Below, piece by piece: positions 1 through 5,063 of a stretch of DNA of 5,063 nt. The notes under the pieces were generated by a model. The model was given only the letters and a program-made list of their open reading frames with translations, searched no databases and had not been told where the DNA came from. The first letter of the stretch is position 1; the number at the start of each line of letters is the position of its first letter. The translations under genes and the position numbers were made by a program. This DNA comes from an uncultured Oceanospirillaceae bacterium (lineage in GTDB: Bacteria; Pseudomonadota; Gammaproteobacteria; Pseudomonadales; Balneatricaceae). The stretch covers positions 1 through 5,063 of the forward strand of contig CAMIIY010000184.1 in the NCBI GenBank assembly GCA_946221045.1, in the 5' to 3' direction.

Positions 1-1
1 G

Positions 2-259
2 TCTACCTGTGCCGAGGGCCTGGAAGCGCTGACCGCCACTCATGGTCTGCAGGCGATTCAACCTCTGCCGGGCGCAGAGGTGTTGTCGATTCATTATCCG
101 GCACTGCAGTACCCTACCAAGGTGGTGAGCTTTAATCTGGATAAAAATCCGGACGTTGAGGGCGTTTTGCTTGGTATCAAGGGACAGTATCTGATTCTGG
201 ATACGGGTGTAATCAATATTCGCAAATTTACCGCTTACCAGGTCAGCTTCTACGCCTGA
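2..259 (+). CDS. DUF2797 family protein, C-terminal part (5' end outside window)
   Basis: This is an open frame from the left edge to a TGA at 257-259, encoding the last 85 residues of a protein that starts upstream of the window. The stretch KGQYLILDTGVINIRKFTAY near the C-terminus is what I recognise as the conserved end of DUF2797 proteins, a family of roughly 250-300 aa with no established biochemical function. The residues before it (about 30-55) look like alternating beta strands and charged turns. There is no membrane segment or export signal in the visible part. The gene ends 16 bp before pepN on the same strand and no promoter is evident in the gap, so co-transcription with pepN is likely. 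A DUF2797 gene close to pepN is, from memory, a recurrent arrangement in gammaproteobacteria. The family call rests on pattern recognition of the C-terminus only; the N-terminal part could not be inspected. Confidence 0.8.
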   Translation, partial: STCAEGLEALTATHGLQAIQPLPGAEVLSIHYPALQYPTKVVSFNLDKNPDVEGVLLGIKGQYLILDTGVINIRKFTAYQVSFYA

Positions 260-265
260 GGCGCG

Positions 266-270
266 AGGAA
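266..270 (+). promoter_or_regulatory. Ribosome binding site of pepN
   Basis: AGGAA lies 5 nt before the ATG at 276, in the short gap after the DUF2797 stop codon. It supports this ATG as the pepN start and fits translation from a shared message. Confidence 0.65.
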
Positions 271-275
271 AGTCC

Positions 276-2906
276 ATGTCGCAATCTGCCAACGTCATCT
301 ATCTCAGGGACTACAAAGTTCCGGCTTATCTGCTGGAAAAAACCGCGCTGAAATTTGAGCTGAACCCAACAGATACCCGGGTATCCAGCCGCCTTGAATT
401 TGTGCGTAACCCCGCCTGCACAGAACCGGCACCAACGCTGACCCTGCTGGGTCATGAAGATCTTGAACTGGTGTCGATGACGCTTGATGGTGTTGCCCTG
501 ACGGCTTCTGACTGGCAGCGCAGCGGTGAAACCATGACCCTGACAGGCATGCCGCAACGTTTTACGCTGGAGGTGGTGACCCGCATCCAGCCGCAGGAAA
601 ATACCGCACTTGAGGGGTTGTACCTGTCTGATGGCATGTACTGTACCCAATGTGAAGCCGAAGGTTTCCGGCGCATTACGTTTTATCCTGATCGTCCGGA
701 TGTGATGAGTGTCTTCACCACTACGGTTGAAGCGGATCAGGCCCAGTTTCCGGTGTTACTGAGTAACGGTAACCCGGTTGCCAGCGGGCAGAGCGAAAAT
801 GGTCGTCACTGGGTGACCTGGGAAGATCCCTTCCCAAAACCGGCCTATCTGTTTGCACTGGTGGCGGGTGATCTGACCCATATTGAGGATCACTTCACCA
901 CGGCGTCAGGTCGCAATGTGGCATTGCGGATTTACGCCGAAGCCAAGGATCTGGACAAGCTGGAATACGCTATGGAGTCCCTCAAGCGTGCGATGCGCTG
1001 GGATGAAGAGACCTATGGCCGGGAGTATGACCTTGATATCTACATGATCGTAGCGGTGGACTTCTTCAACATGGGAGCCATGGAAAACAAGGGGCTGAAT
1101 GTATTTAATACCTCCTGTGTGCTGGCGCATCCTTCCACCACCACTGACGCAGCATTTCAGCGGGTCGAAGGAGTGGTGGCGCATGAGTACTTTCATAACT
1201 GGTCCGGTAACCGGGTCACCTGCCGGGACTGGTTCCAGCTAAGCCTGAAAGAAGGCTTTACGGTCTTCAGAGATGCGGAGTTCTCAGCCGATACCAATTC
1301 CCGCACGGTGAAGCGGGTCGAAGATGTCTCACTGCTGAGAACTGCACAGTTTGCAGAAGATGCCGGCCCCATGTCACATCCGATCCGGCCGGAATCCTTT
1401 ATTGAGATTTCCAACTTTTATACCCTGACAATCTATGAAAAAGGGGCCGAAGTGGTGCGTATGATTCGCACCCTGCTTGGTGAGGCGATGTTCCGTAAAG
1501 GGTCGGACCTCTACTTTGAGCGGCATGATGGTCAGGCGGTCACAACCGATGATTTTGTTAAAGCGATGGAAGATGCGTCAGGCCGCGATCTGAGCCAGTT
1601 CAAACGCTGGTACAGCCAGGCGGGCACTCCGGAACTGACCTTCAGTGACCAGTTTGATACCACAACCGGGCGTTATACCCTCAGGGTGGCGCAACGGTGT
1701 CCTGCAACACCGGGGCAGCCGGAAAAAATGCCTTACCATATGCCACTGGCGGTGGGTTTGATCGGGCCAGATGGTCAGGAACTGGCTCTGGCAGATGGTG
1801 CCACGACAGCGGTGCTGGAGTTAACCTGCGCGGAGCAGGACTTTGTGTTTGAAGGCCTGTCAGCAAAGCCGGTGCCTTCACTGCTACGCGGCTTTTCTGC
1901 ACCGGTTAAATTCAGCTACCCCTACATCCAGTCACAACTGATGTTTCTGATGGCGCATGATACCGATGGTTTTTCCCGTTGGGATGCCTCTCAACAGCTG
2001 GTTGTGGGCATCATGCATCAATTGATGCAGTGCCGGGAGCGGGGTGAAGCACTGCAACTGCCTGCAGATCTGGTTACGGCATTCCGCGCTGTACTGACCG
2101 ATACTCAGCTTGACCCTGCTATGGTGGCAAAGGTACTGACCCTGCCTTCAGAAGCCTACCTGGCCGAACTGGCCAGCTGCATAGATGTGGATGCTATCCA
2201 TGAAGTGCGTTGTTTTCTGCGCCAGGCGCTTGCTCAGGCGCTTAAGTCCGAGTGGCTGGAGACATACCATGCCCATCAGACCTCGGGTGCTTACTCACCG
2301 GATGCCGAGAGCATTGCGCATCGCAGCCTGAAAAATCTGGCCCTGTCCTATCTGATGGCACTGGAAACCGATGAGTCGCTGGCTCTGGCTACGCAACAGT
2401 ATGCATCCAGTGACAATATGACCGATATGCAGGCAGCGTTTGCGCTGGTCGTTCATTCCGGCTTTAGTGAAGCGGCTGAGCAATTGCTGGGTGATTTTTA
2501 CAGTCGCTGGCAAAATGAGAGCCTGGTGGTGAATCAGTGGTTTGCCATTCAGGCAACAGATCCCAAACCGGGTGCGCTGGCGCGGGTGGAAGCGTTACTG
2601 AATCATCCGGCATTTGACCGGCGTAACCCCAACAAACTACGTGCAGTGATTGGCAATTTCTGTGCGCAGAATAAAGTGAACTTCCATGCTGCGGATGGCA
2701 GCGGTTATCGTTTTCTGGCGGCACAGATATTGTTGCTGAATCAACAGAATCCGCAGGTGGCTTCACGGCTTCTGACGCCTCTGACCGGTTGGAAAAAGTA
2801 CCCTGAAAATCGCCAGATACTGATGAAACAGGCACTGGAGCAGATCATGGCCTGTGAAAATCTGTCGAAAGATGTTTATGAAGTGGTGAGTAAAAGCCTG
2901 GCCTGA
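276..2906 (+). CDS. pepN: Aminopeptidase N (M1 family zinc metallopeptidase)
   Basis: PepN is a cytoplasmic, broad-specificity aminopeptidase that removes N-terminal residues from peptides in the last steps of protein turnover. The 876-aa product is close to the 870 aa of E. coli PepN, and key residues align with a constant offset of 6. The exopeptidase motif GAMEN is at 267-271. The zinc site HEYFH is at 303-307 (H303, H307, catalytic E304), with the third ligand E326 in LKEG. The transition-state tyrosine is Y387 (IYEKG). The substrate amino-group contacts correspond to Q125 and E127 (TQCEAEG), and M266 matches the S1 'cushion' methionine. By analogy the domains are: beta-saddle about 1-199, thermolysin-like catalytic 200-450, beta-sandwich 451-552 and a helical C-terminal superhelix 553-876. 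There is no signal peptide, in line with a cytosolic enzyme. The start is supported by AGGAA and by the family-typical N-terminus (YLRDYKVPAYL). The gene is intact and probably co-transcribed with the DUF2797 gene. Confidence 0.98.
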   Translation: MSQSANVIYLRDYKVPAYLLEKTALKFELNPTDTRVSSRLEFVRNPACTEPAPTLTLLGHEDLELVSMTLDGVALTASDWQRSGETMTLTGMPQRFTLEVVTRIQPQENTALEGLYLSDGMYCTQCEAEGFRRITFYPDRPDVMSVFTTTVEADQAQFPVLLSNGNPVASGQSENGRHWVTWEDPFPKPAYLFALVAGDLTHIEDHFTTASGRNVALRIYAEAKDLDKLEYAMESLKRAMRWDEETYGREYDLDIYMIVAVDFFNMGAMENKGLNVFNTSCVLAHPSTTTDAAFQRVEGVVAHEYFHNWSGNRVTCRDWFQLSLKEGFTVFRDAEFSADTNSRTVKRVEDVSLLRTAQFAEDAGPMSHPIRPESFIEISNFYTLTIYEKGAEVVRMIRTLLGEAMFRKGSDLYFERHDGQAVTTDDFVKAMEDASGRDLSQFKRWYSQAGTPELTFSDQFDTTTGRYTLRVAQRCPATPGQPEKMPYHMPLAVGLIGPDGQELALADGATTAVLELTCAEQDFVFEGLSAKPVPSLLRGFSAPVKFSYPYIQSQLMFLMAHDTDGFSRWDASQQLVVGIMHQLMQCRERGEALQLPADLVTAFRAVLTDTQLDPAMVAKVLTLPSEAYLAELASCIDVDAIHEVRCFLRQALAQALKSEWLETYHAHQTSGAYSPDAESIAHRSLKNLALSYLMALETDESLALATQQYASSDNMTDMQAAFALVVHSGFSEAAEQLLGDFYSRWQNESLVVNQWFAIQATDPKPGALARVEALLNHPAFDRRNPNKLRAVIGNFCAQNKVNFHAADGSGYRFLAAQILLLNQQNPQVASRLLTPLTGWKKYPENRQILMKQALEQIMACENLSKDVYEVVSKSLA

Positions 2907-2918
2907 GTGTTGCCAATA

Positions 2919-2948
2919 AGGACAGTGTCAGCAAAGCTTGGTTATACT
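2919..2948 (+). promoter_or_regulatory. Possible sigma-70 promoter for the 3016-4025 gene pair
   Basis: A TATACT hexamer at 2943-2948 matches the -10 consensus TATAAT at five of six positions. AGGACA at 2919-2924, 18 bp upstream, matches the -35 consensus TTGACA at four of six. The site lies in the 109-bp gap between pepN and the small membrane-protein gene. It would give a start near 2955 and a leader of about 60 nt that contains the stem-loop at 2968-2986. The -35 is weak, so this is a plausible rather than certain promoter; read-through from pepN is also possible because no terminator is visible in the gap. Confidence 0.4.
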
Positions 2949-2967
2949 CGGAACAAAGACTGAACAG

Positions 2968-2986
2968 GCATCCCACGCCGGGATGC
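2968..2986 (+). other. Perfect 7-bp stem-loop in the leader of the 3016 gene
   Basis: GCATCCC (2968-2974) and GGGATGC (2980-2986) are perfect inverted repeats around the 5-nt loop ACGCC. The hairpin is followed by an A-rich stretch (2991-2996 is AAAAAA), not by a T-run, so it is not a canonical intrinsic terminator on the plus strand. On the minus strand the T-run would precede the hairpin, which also does not fit. It may stabilise the 3' end of pepN mRNA or the 5' end of the next message, or it may be a protein-binding dyad. The function is unknown. Confidence 0.5.
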
Positions 2987-3004
2987 GAATAAAAAACAAC
3001 ATAT

Positions 3005-3010
3005 AAGGAG
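3005..3010 (+). promoter_or_regulatory. Strong Shine-Dalgarno site of the 3016 gene
   Basis: AAGGAG is a consensus ribosome binding site, 5 nt before the ATG at 3016. It sits in an A/T-rich, probably unstructured stretch downstream of the leader stem-loop, which suggests efficient translation. It fixes the start of the small membrane protein. Confidence 0.75.
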
Positions 3011-3015
3011 CCTGT

Positions 3016-3411
3016 ATGGCATCGCTACTGGCAGCAGAGGATAAATTTGATATTCAGCAGAATTATCGCCGTTACCTGCGGGTCAAGGAAGCTCAGGAAG
3101 GTGCCCGTGAGGTGTATAACAGTGCCAAAGCAAGCCGTACCTGGGTGGTAGGTCTGGTTTTGTTGCTGTTTGCGCTGGCTTCTGATTTCTTTCTTGGAGC
3201 AGCGGCGGGCCTGTTTGGCGTTTATTTTTATGGTGTTGTCACCGGCTGGCTCAAGCTCAACACCATTGAAGAAAGTCTTGAAGAGCTTGACCACTGGTTC
3301 TCCTCAAAAAGCCTGCGCTTTGAAGGTCGGGTATTGTATCGCAAACAGGACCAGTTGCTGGAAAACCCGGTAGATCCCTTCAGTGAAGACAGTTACAGTG
3401 AGGCCGAATAA
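3016..3411 (+). CDS. Small two-helix membrane protein of unknown function (131 aa)
   Basis: I do not recognise this protein as a named family. Residues 1-42 are polar and rich in Lys/Arg, Glu and Gln, likely helical (YRRYLRVKEAQEGAREVY). Residues about 43-79 form a hydrophobic hairpin: a first segment at about 43-60 and a second at about 61-79, with a single Asp (D57) near the turn. The remainder (80-131) is a soluble tail with an acidic amphipathic helix (IEESLEELDHWF, 84-95) and an acidic C-terminus. The positive charges before the first helix suggest that both ends lie in the cytoplasm. No signal peptidase site, lipobox or catalytic motif is visible. A consensus AAGGAG site and steady codon use argue that it is a real gene. 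It is followed after 17 bp by the HAD phosphatase gene, so the two probably share a transcript. Coding status is fairly sure; function is open. Confidence 0.85.
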   Translation: MASLLAAEDKFDIQQNYRRYLRVKEAQEGAREVYNSAKASRTWVVGLVLLLFALASDFFLGAAAGLFGVYFYGVVTGWLKLNTIEESLEELDHWFSSKSLRFEGRVLYRKQDQLLENPVDPFSEDSYSEAE

Positions 3412-3428
3412 GGCACACCCACGGCGCT

Positions 3429-4025
3429 ATGACTGCTCTGCAGAATAAAACCGGCTGGATCTTTGATCTGGACGGTACCCTGACCCGGGCGATCCATGAT
3501 TTTGATCATATCCGTTCAGAGCTGGGCATTGACCGGGGGCAGGATATCCTGCAAGCCCTGAGTCGTATGCCCTCTGCGCAACAGAACATCGCGCTGAACC
3601 GGCTGGATGAACTGGAGCGGCATTACGCACAGCAGACCCAACCTGCCACCGGCGTTGAGGAATGCCTGACGCTGTTGTCCGAGCGGGGGTGTCAGTTGGG
3701 TATTCTGACCCGCAATCGCCGTGATCTGGCCCTATTGTCCCTGCATGCCATTGGTCTGGACCGGTTCTTCAGTGAGGAGCTGGTACTGGGACGGGACGAG
3801 GTTGCACCTAAACCTGCGCCAGCGGGTATTCAGCATCTGCTCGAAAAATGGAATACGCCACCGCAACAGGCCGTGATGGTGGGGGACTTTCATTATGATC
3901 TGCTCTGTGGCCGGGCCGCAGATGTATTTACGGTGCATGTGTCTGATCAGGATCGCTGCTGGCCTGAAGACACTGACCTGAAAGTGGCGAACCTGACAGA
4001 GCTTACCGCTCTGTTGCTTGACTGA
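3429..4025 (+). CDS. HAD-superfamily phosphatase, subfamily IA-like (198 aa)
   Basis: This is a cytoplasmic haloacid dehalogenase-type hydrolase, most likely a small-molecule phosphatase. All four family motifs are visible. Motif I is FDLDGTL, with nucleophile D13 and acid/base D15. Motif II is T94 in LGILTRN. Motif III is K128 in the APKPAP segment. Motif IV is GDFHYD, with the Mg-binding acids D153 and D157. About 75 residues separate motifs I and II, consistent with a short helical C1 cap of the kind found in phosphoglycolate-phosphatase-like and beta-phosphoglucomutase-like enzymes. At 198 aa it is somewhat shorter than typical Gph (about 220-250 aa), and the substrate cannot be read from sequence. 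The ATG lies 17 bp after the stop of the membrane-protein gene and lacks a good Shine-Dalgarno site (the nearest, TAAGG, overlaps the upstream stop region 15 nt away), so translation may be coupled to its neighbour. The family call is firm; gph is possible but not claimed. Confidence 0.93.
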   Translation: MTALQNKTGWIFDLDGTLTRAIHDFDHIRSELGIDRGQDILQALSRMPSAQQNIALNRLDELERHYAQQTQPATGVEECLTLLSERGCQLGILTRNRRDLALLSLHAIGLDRFFSEELVLGRDEVAPKPAPAGIQHLLEKWNTPPQQAVMVGDFHYDLLCGRAADVFTVHVSDQDRCWPEDTDLKVANLTELTALLLD

Positions 4026-4057
4026 TCTTTGTTACGCCATCGGCAATTCAGCCTCTG

Positions 4058-4071
4058 TTGATCCTTATCAA
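4058..4071 (+). promoter_or_regulatory. FNR/Anr binding site (perfect TTGAT-N4-ATCAA)
   Basis: The 14-bp sequence TTGATCCTTATCAA is an exact match to the FNR/Anr consensus, a 5-bp inverted repeat around CCTT. FNR/Anr are CRP-family regulators with an oxygen-labile [4Fe-4S] cluster that bind this site when oxygen is low. Its centre (between 4064 and 4065) is 41.5 bp upstream of A4106, the start predicted from the -10 element TATAGT, which is the class II activator position. The expected effect is activation of the downstream hemerythrin-domain gene under microoxic or anoxic conditions. A paralogous regulator of the same family with the same site preference (for example Dnr) cannot be excluded. 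Confidence 0.85.
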
Positions 4072-4093
4072 TTTGTTTCCGGGTTCATCGCCG

Positions 4094-4099
4094 TATAGT
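4094..4099 (+). promoter_or_regulatory. -10 element of the FNR/Anr-dependent promoter
   Basis: TATAGT matches TATAAT at five of six positions and lies at the right distance downstream of the FNR/Anr box to form a class II activated promoter starting at about A4106. No TTGACA-like -35 is seen at the matching place, as is usual for activator-dependent promoters where the activator overlaps the -35 region. Confidence 0.7.
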
Positions 4100-4116
4100 G
4101 CTCTTATTACATGAGT

Positions 4117-4126
4117 GGAGCAAAGG
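4117..4126 (+). promoter_or_regulatory. Ribosome binding site that selects the ATG at 4129
   Basis: GGAG at 4117-4120 lies 8 nt before the ATG at 4129, with a further AAAGG at 4122-4126. The upstream in-frame ATG at 4111 has no purine-rich site before it (CTCTTATTAC precedes it) and would be only 5 nt from the predicted transcription start. This decides for 4129 as the main start. Confidence 0.65.
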
Positions 4127-4128
4127 CG

Positions 4129-4683
4129 ATGACTATTCTTCAGGAACTGCATCAGGACCACGTAAATCTGAGTCGGTTACTGCATCTGTTGCAACAGGAG
4201 GTTGCCAGTATGCAGGCAGGTGAGTCTGCCGACCTTAATCTGTTGGCGGATGTTATTCGTTACATCTCTGATTATGCGGATGGTTACCATCACCCACGGG
4301 AAGACGAGCTGTATGCCTTTTTTGCCGGTCGTGATCCGGTACTGGATCAGGAGCTGGGCTGTTGTGTCGATGAACACCATGGCCTGACGCAGCACACCCG
4401 AATCTTACGCCAGACGCTGGACGCTATATTGCATGATGCCGTTGTGCCCATGAATCAGCTGGTTGATCAGCTGGCGCTGTTTCTGGAGGAACAGAAAGCA
4501 CACCTGGATCGTGAAGAGGGCGTACTGTTCCCCATGATTCGGGCAATTGCAGAAGAAGATGACTGGCGCTTGCTGAGTCAGGAGCTGCCTAGCCGTCAGG
4601 ACCCTCTGTTTGGTGCCCAGCTTGCTGCTGAATATACCTCACTTTATCAGGCGTTACGGTCAGACCTGCAGCAAGCCAGCTGA
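4129..4683 (+). CDS. Hemerythrin/HHE-domain protein, predicted low-oxygen induced (184 aa)
   Basis: This is a soluble four-helix-bundle protein of the hemerythrin/HHE cation-binding type, expected to bind a non-heme diiron centre and thus O2, NO or another small ligand. From the 4129 start, candidate iron ligands fall in four helices: H8/H11 (LHQDH), H54/H55 with E58 (YHHPRED, an HxxxE pattern), H83/H84 (DEHHGL) and H125 with E129 (HLDREEGVLFP). This is the usual order for the family. A C-terminal extension (about 144-184) is helical and lacks recognised motifs. There is no N-terminal ScdA domain as in YtfE/RIC, and no fused chemotaxis or GGDEF domain. A class II FNR/Anr promoter lies directly upstream, so a role in oxygen handling, storage or nitrosative/oxidative protection at low oxygen is inferred. 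The alternative start at 4111 adds six residues (MSGAKA). The stop abuts that of the convergent GGDEF gene. Confidence 0.92.
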   Translation: MTILQELHQDHVNLSRLLHLLQQEVASMQAGESADLNLLADVIRYISDYADGYHHPREDELYAFFAGRDPVLDQELGCCVDEHHGLTQHTRILRQTLDAILHDAVVPMNQLVDQLALFLEEQKAHLDREEGVLFPMIRAIAEEDDWRLLSQELPSRQDPLFGAQLAAEYTSLYQALRSDLQQAS

Positions 4684-5063
4684 TCAGTTCAGTTGACTGG
4701 ACAGGCAATACCGGTTTCGGCCATTCCGTTTTGCCTGATACAGGGCTTTGTCAGCAGCATTAATCAGGTGGTGTGCAAGGTTGTTGACTGCCTTGTTATC
4801 GGCGGGTTGTGGTGTTGCCGATGCAACCCCGATGGAGGTAGTGATACGCAGTGGCAACTGCTCTTCAGAGTAGAAAGTCAGTTCGGCGATTACCTGACAT
4901 AAGGTTTCGGCCACTCTTTCGGCGCAGGCCTCATCACAGCCCGGTAACAGGACCGCAAACTCTTCGCCGCCATAACGGGCAATGATGTCGGTACTGCGCA
5001 GCTGCTCCTTCAGCGTCAGACCAATCTGCCTCAATACCCTGTCACCGGTCTGGTGGCCATGGG
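4684..5063 (-). CDS. GGDEF-domain diguanylate cyclase, C-terminal part (5' end outside window)
   Basis: The minus-strand frame is open from the right edge to a TGA at 4686-4684, giving 125 visible residues. They begin inside the GGDEF domain at HGHQTGDRVL, the conserved segment that follows the usual N-D-x-x metal/nucleotide region. The active-site motif is GGEEF (4957-4971, visible residues 31-35), a functional variant as in PleD. Five residues before it is RSTD, an intact RxxD inhibitory I-site. ITTSIGVA and ADKALYQAKRNGRNR complete the domain, and only a few residues follow. The enzyme should condense two GTP into cyclic di-GMP, with product feedback inhibition. Sensor or membrane domains, if any, lie beyond the window. 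A TTG at 5034-5032 is in frame but is internal to the domain and not a credible start. The gene converges on the hemerythrin-domain gene with no gap. Confidence 0.95.
   Translation of the reverse strand, partial: HGHQTGDRVLRQIGLTLKEQLRSTDIIARYGGEEFAVLLPGCDEACAERVAETLCQVIAELTFYSEEQLPLRITTSIGVASATPQPADNKAVNNLAHHLINAADKALYQAKRNGRNRYCLSSQLN

Noticed and set aside
2464..2835. Minus-strand open frame of 123 codons within pepN (and several shorter ones at 243-650, 906-1196, 1193-1414, 1681-1902 and 2295-2513)
   Set aside because: All lie opposite the well-conserved pepN coding sequence, show no recognisable domain and have compositions typical of antisense shadows. They look Cys-, Arg-, Ser- or Pro-rich with no family pattern.
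2910..2915. TTGCCA as the -35 partner of TATACT at 2943
   Set aside because: The spacer would be 27 bp, far beyond the usual 16-19 bp. AGGACA at 2919-2924 has acceptable spacing, though a weaker match.
2968..2996. Hairpin as an intrinsic terminator for pepN
   Set aside because: The stem is followed by A residues, not T residues, on the plus strand. On the minus strand the T-run lies on the wrong side of the stem.
3025..3294. Minus-strand 89-codon and plus-strand 67-codon frames (3170-3373) over the small membrane-protein gene
   Set aside because: The frame starting at 3016 has the consensus ribosome binding site and a coherent membrane-protein layout; the others have neither.
3496..3509. 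FNR-like dyad ATGAT-TTTG-ATCAT inside the HAD gene
   Set aside because: The half-sites start ATGA rather than the required TTGA, and the sequence is simply the codons for a His-Asp-Phe-Asp-His segment well inside an intact coding region. No promoter elements accompany it.
5032..5034. TTG as the start of the GGDEF gene
   Set aside because: The frame stays open to the window edge and the residues upstream of it (HGHQTGDRV) are conserved GGDEF-domain sequence, so the TTG is an internal leucine codon.

Overview
The window is ordinary chromosomal sequence from a gammaproteobacterium. The clues are a closely E. coli-like PepN, a DUF2797 gene just upstream of pepN, an FNR/Anr-type operator, good Shine-Dalgarno sites and a GC content that looks slightly above 50%. 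A marine, Oceanospirillales- or Pseudomonadales-like source is my best guess, but it is inference and no marker gene fixes the genus. I see no insertion sequences, phage genes, tRNA or rRNA genes, CRISPR arrays or clear composition breaks. No gene-free stretch exceeds about 110 bases.

Left part (1-2906): the 3' end of a DUF2797 gene is followed after 16 bp by a complete pepN for the M1-family zinc aminopeptidase N (876 aa). All the catalytic residues checked are present. The two genes probably share a transcript.

Middle part (2907-4025): a 109-bp spacer holds a possible promoter and a perfect 7-bp stem-loop. It leads into a small unrecognised two-helix membrane protein (131 aa), then 17 bp later a compact HAD-family phosphatase (198 aa). 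These two look like a small operon.

Right part (4026-5063): the 103-bp region before a hemerythrin/HHE-domain gene carries a perfect FNR/Anr box (TTGAT-N4-ATCAA). It is centred 41.5 bp upstream of the start point predicted from a TATAGT -10 element, the layout of a class II FNR-activated promoter. The hemerythrin gene is therefore predicted to be induced at low oxygen. From the ribosome binding site, its translation start is more likely 4129 than the upstream ATG at 4111. On the opposite strand, converging with zero bases between the stop codons, is the C-terminal part of a GGDEF diguanylate cyclase with intact GGEEF and an RxxD inhibitory site. It runs off the right edge.

The genes do not form one pathway. 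The most notable item is the oxygen-responsive promoter in front of a putative diiron oxygen/NO-binding protein, next to a c-di-GMP synthesis gene. I found no clear evidence of a new multi-gene system.
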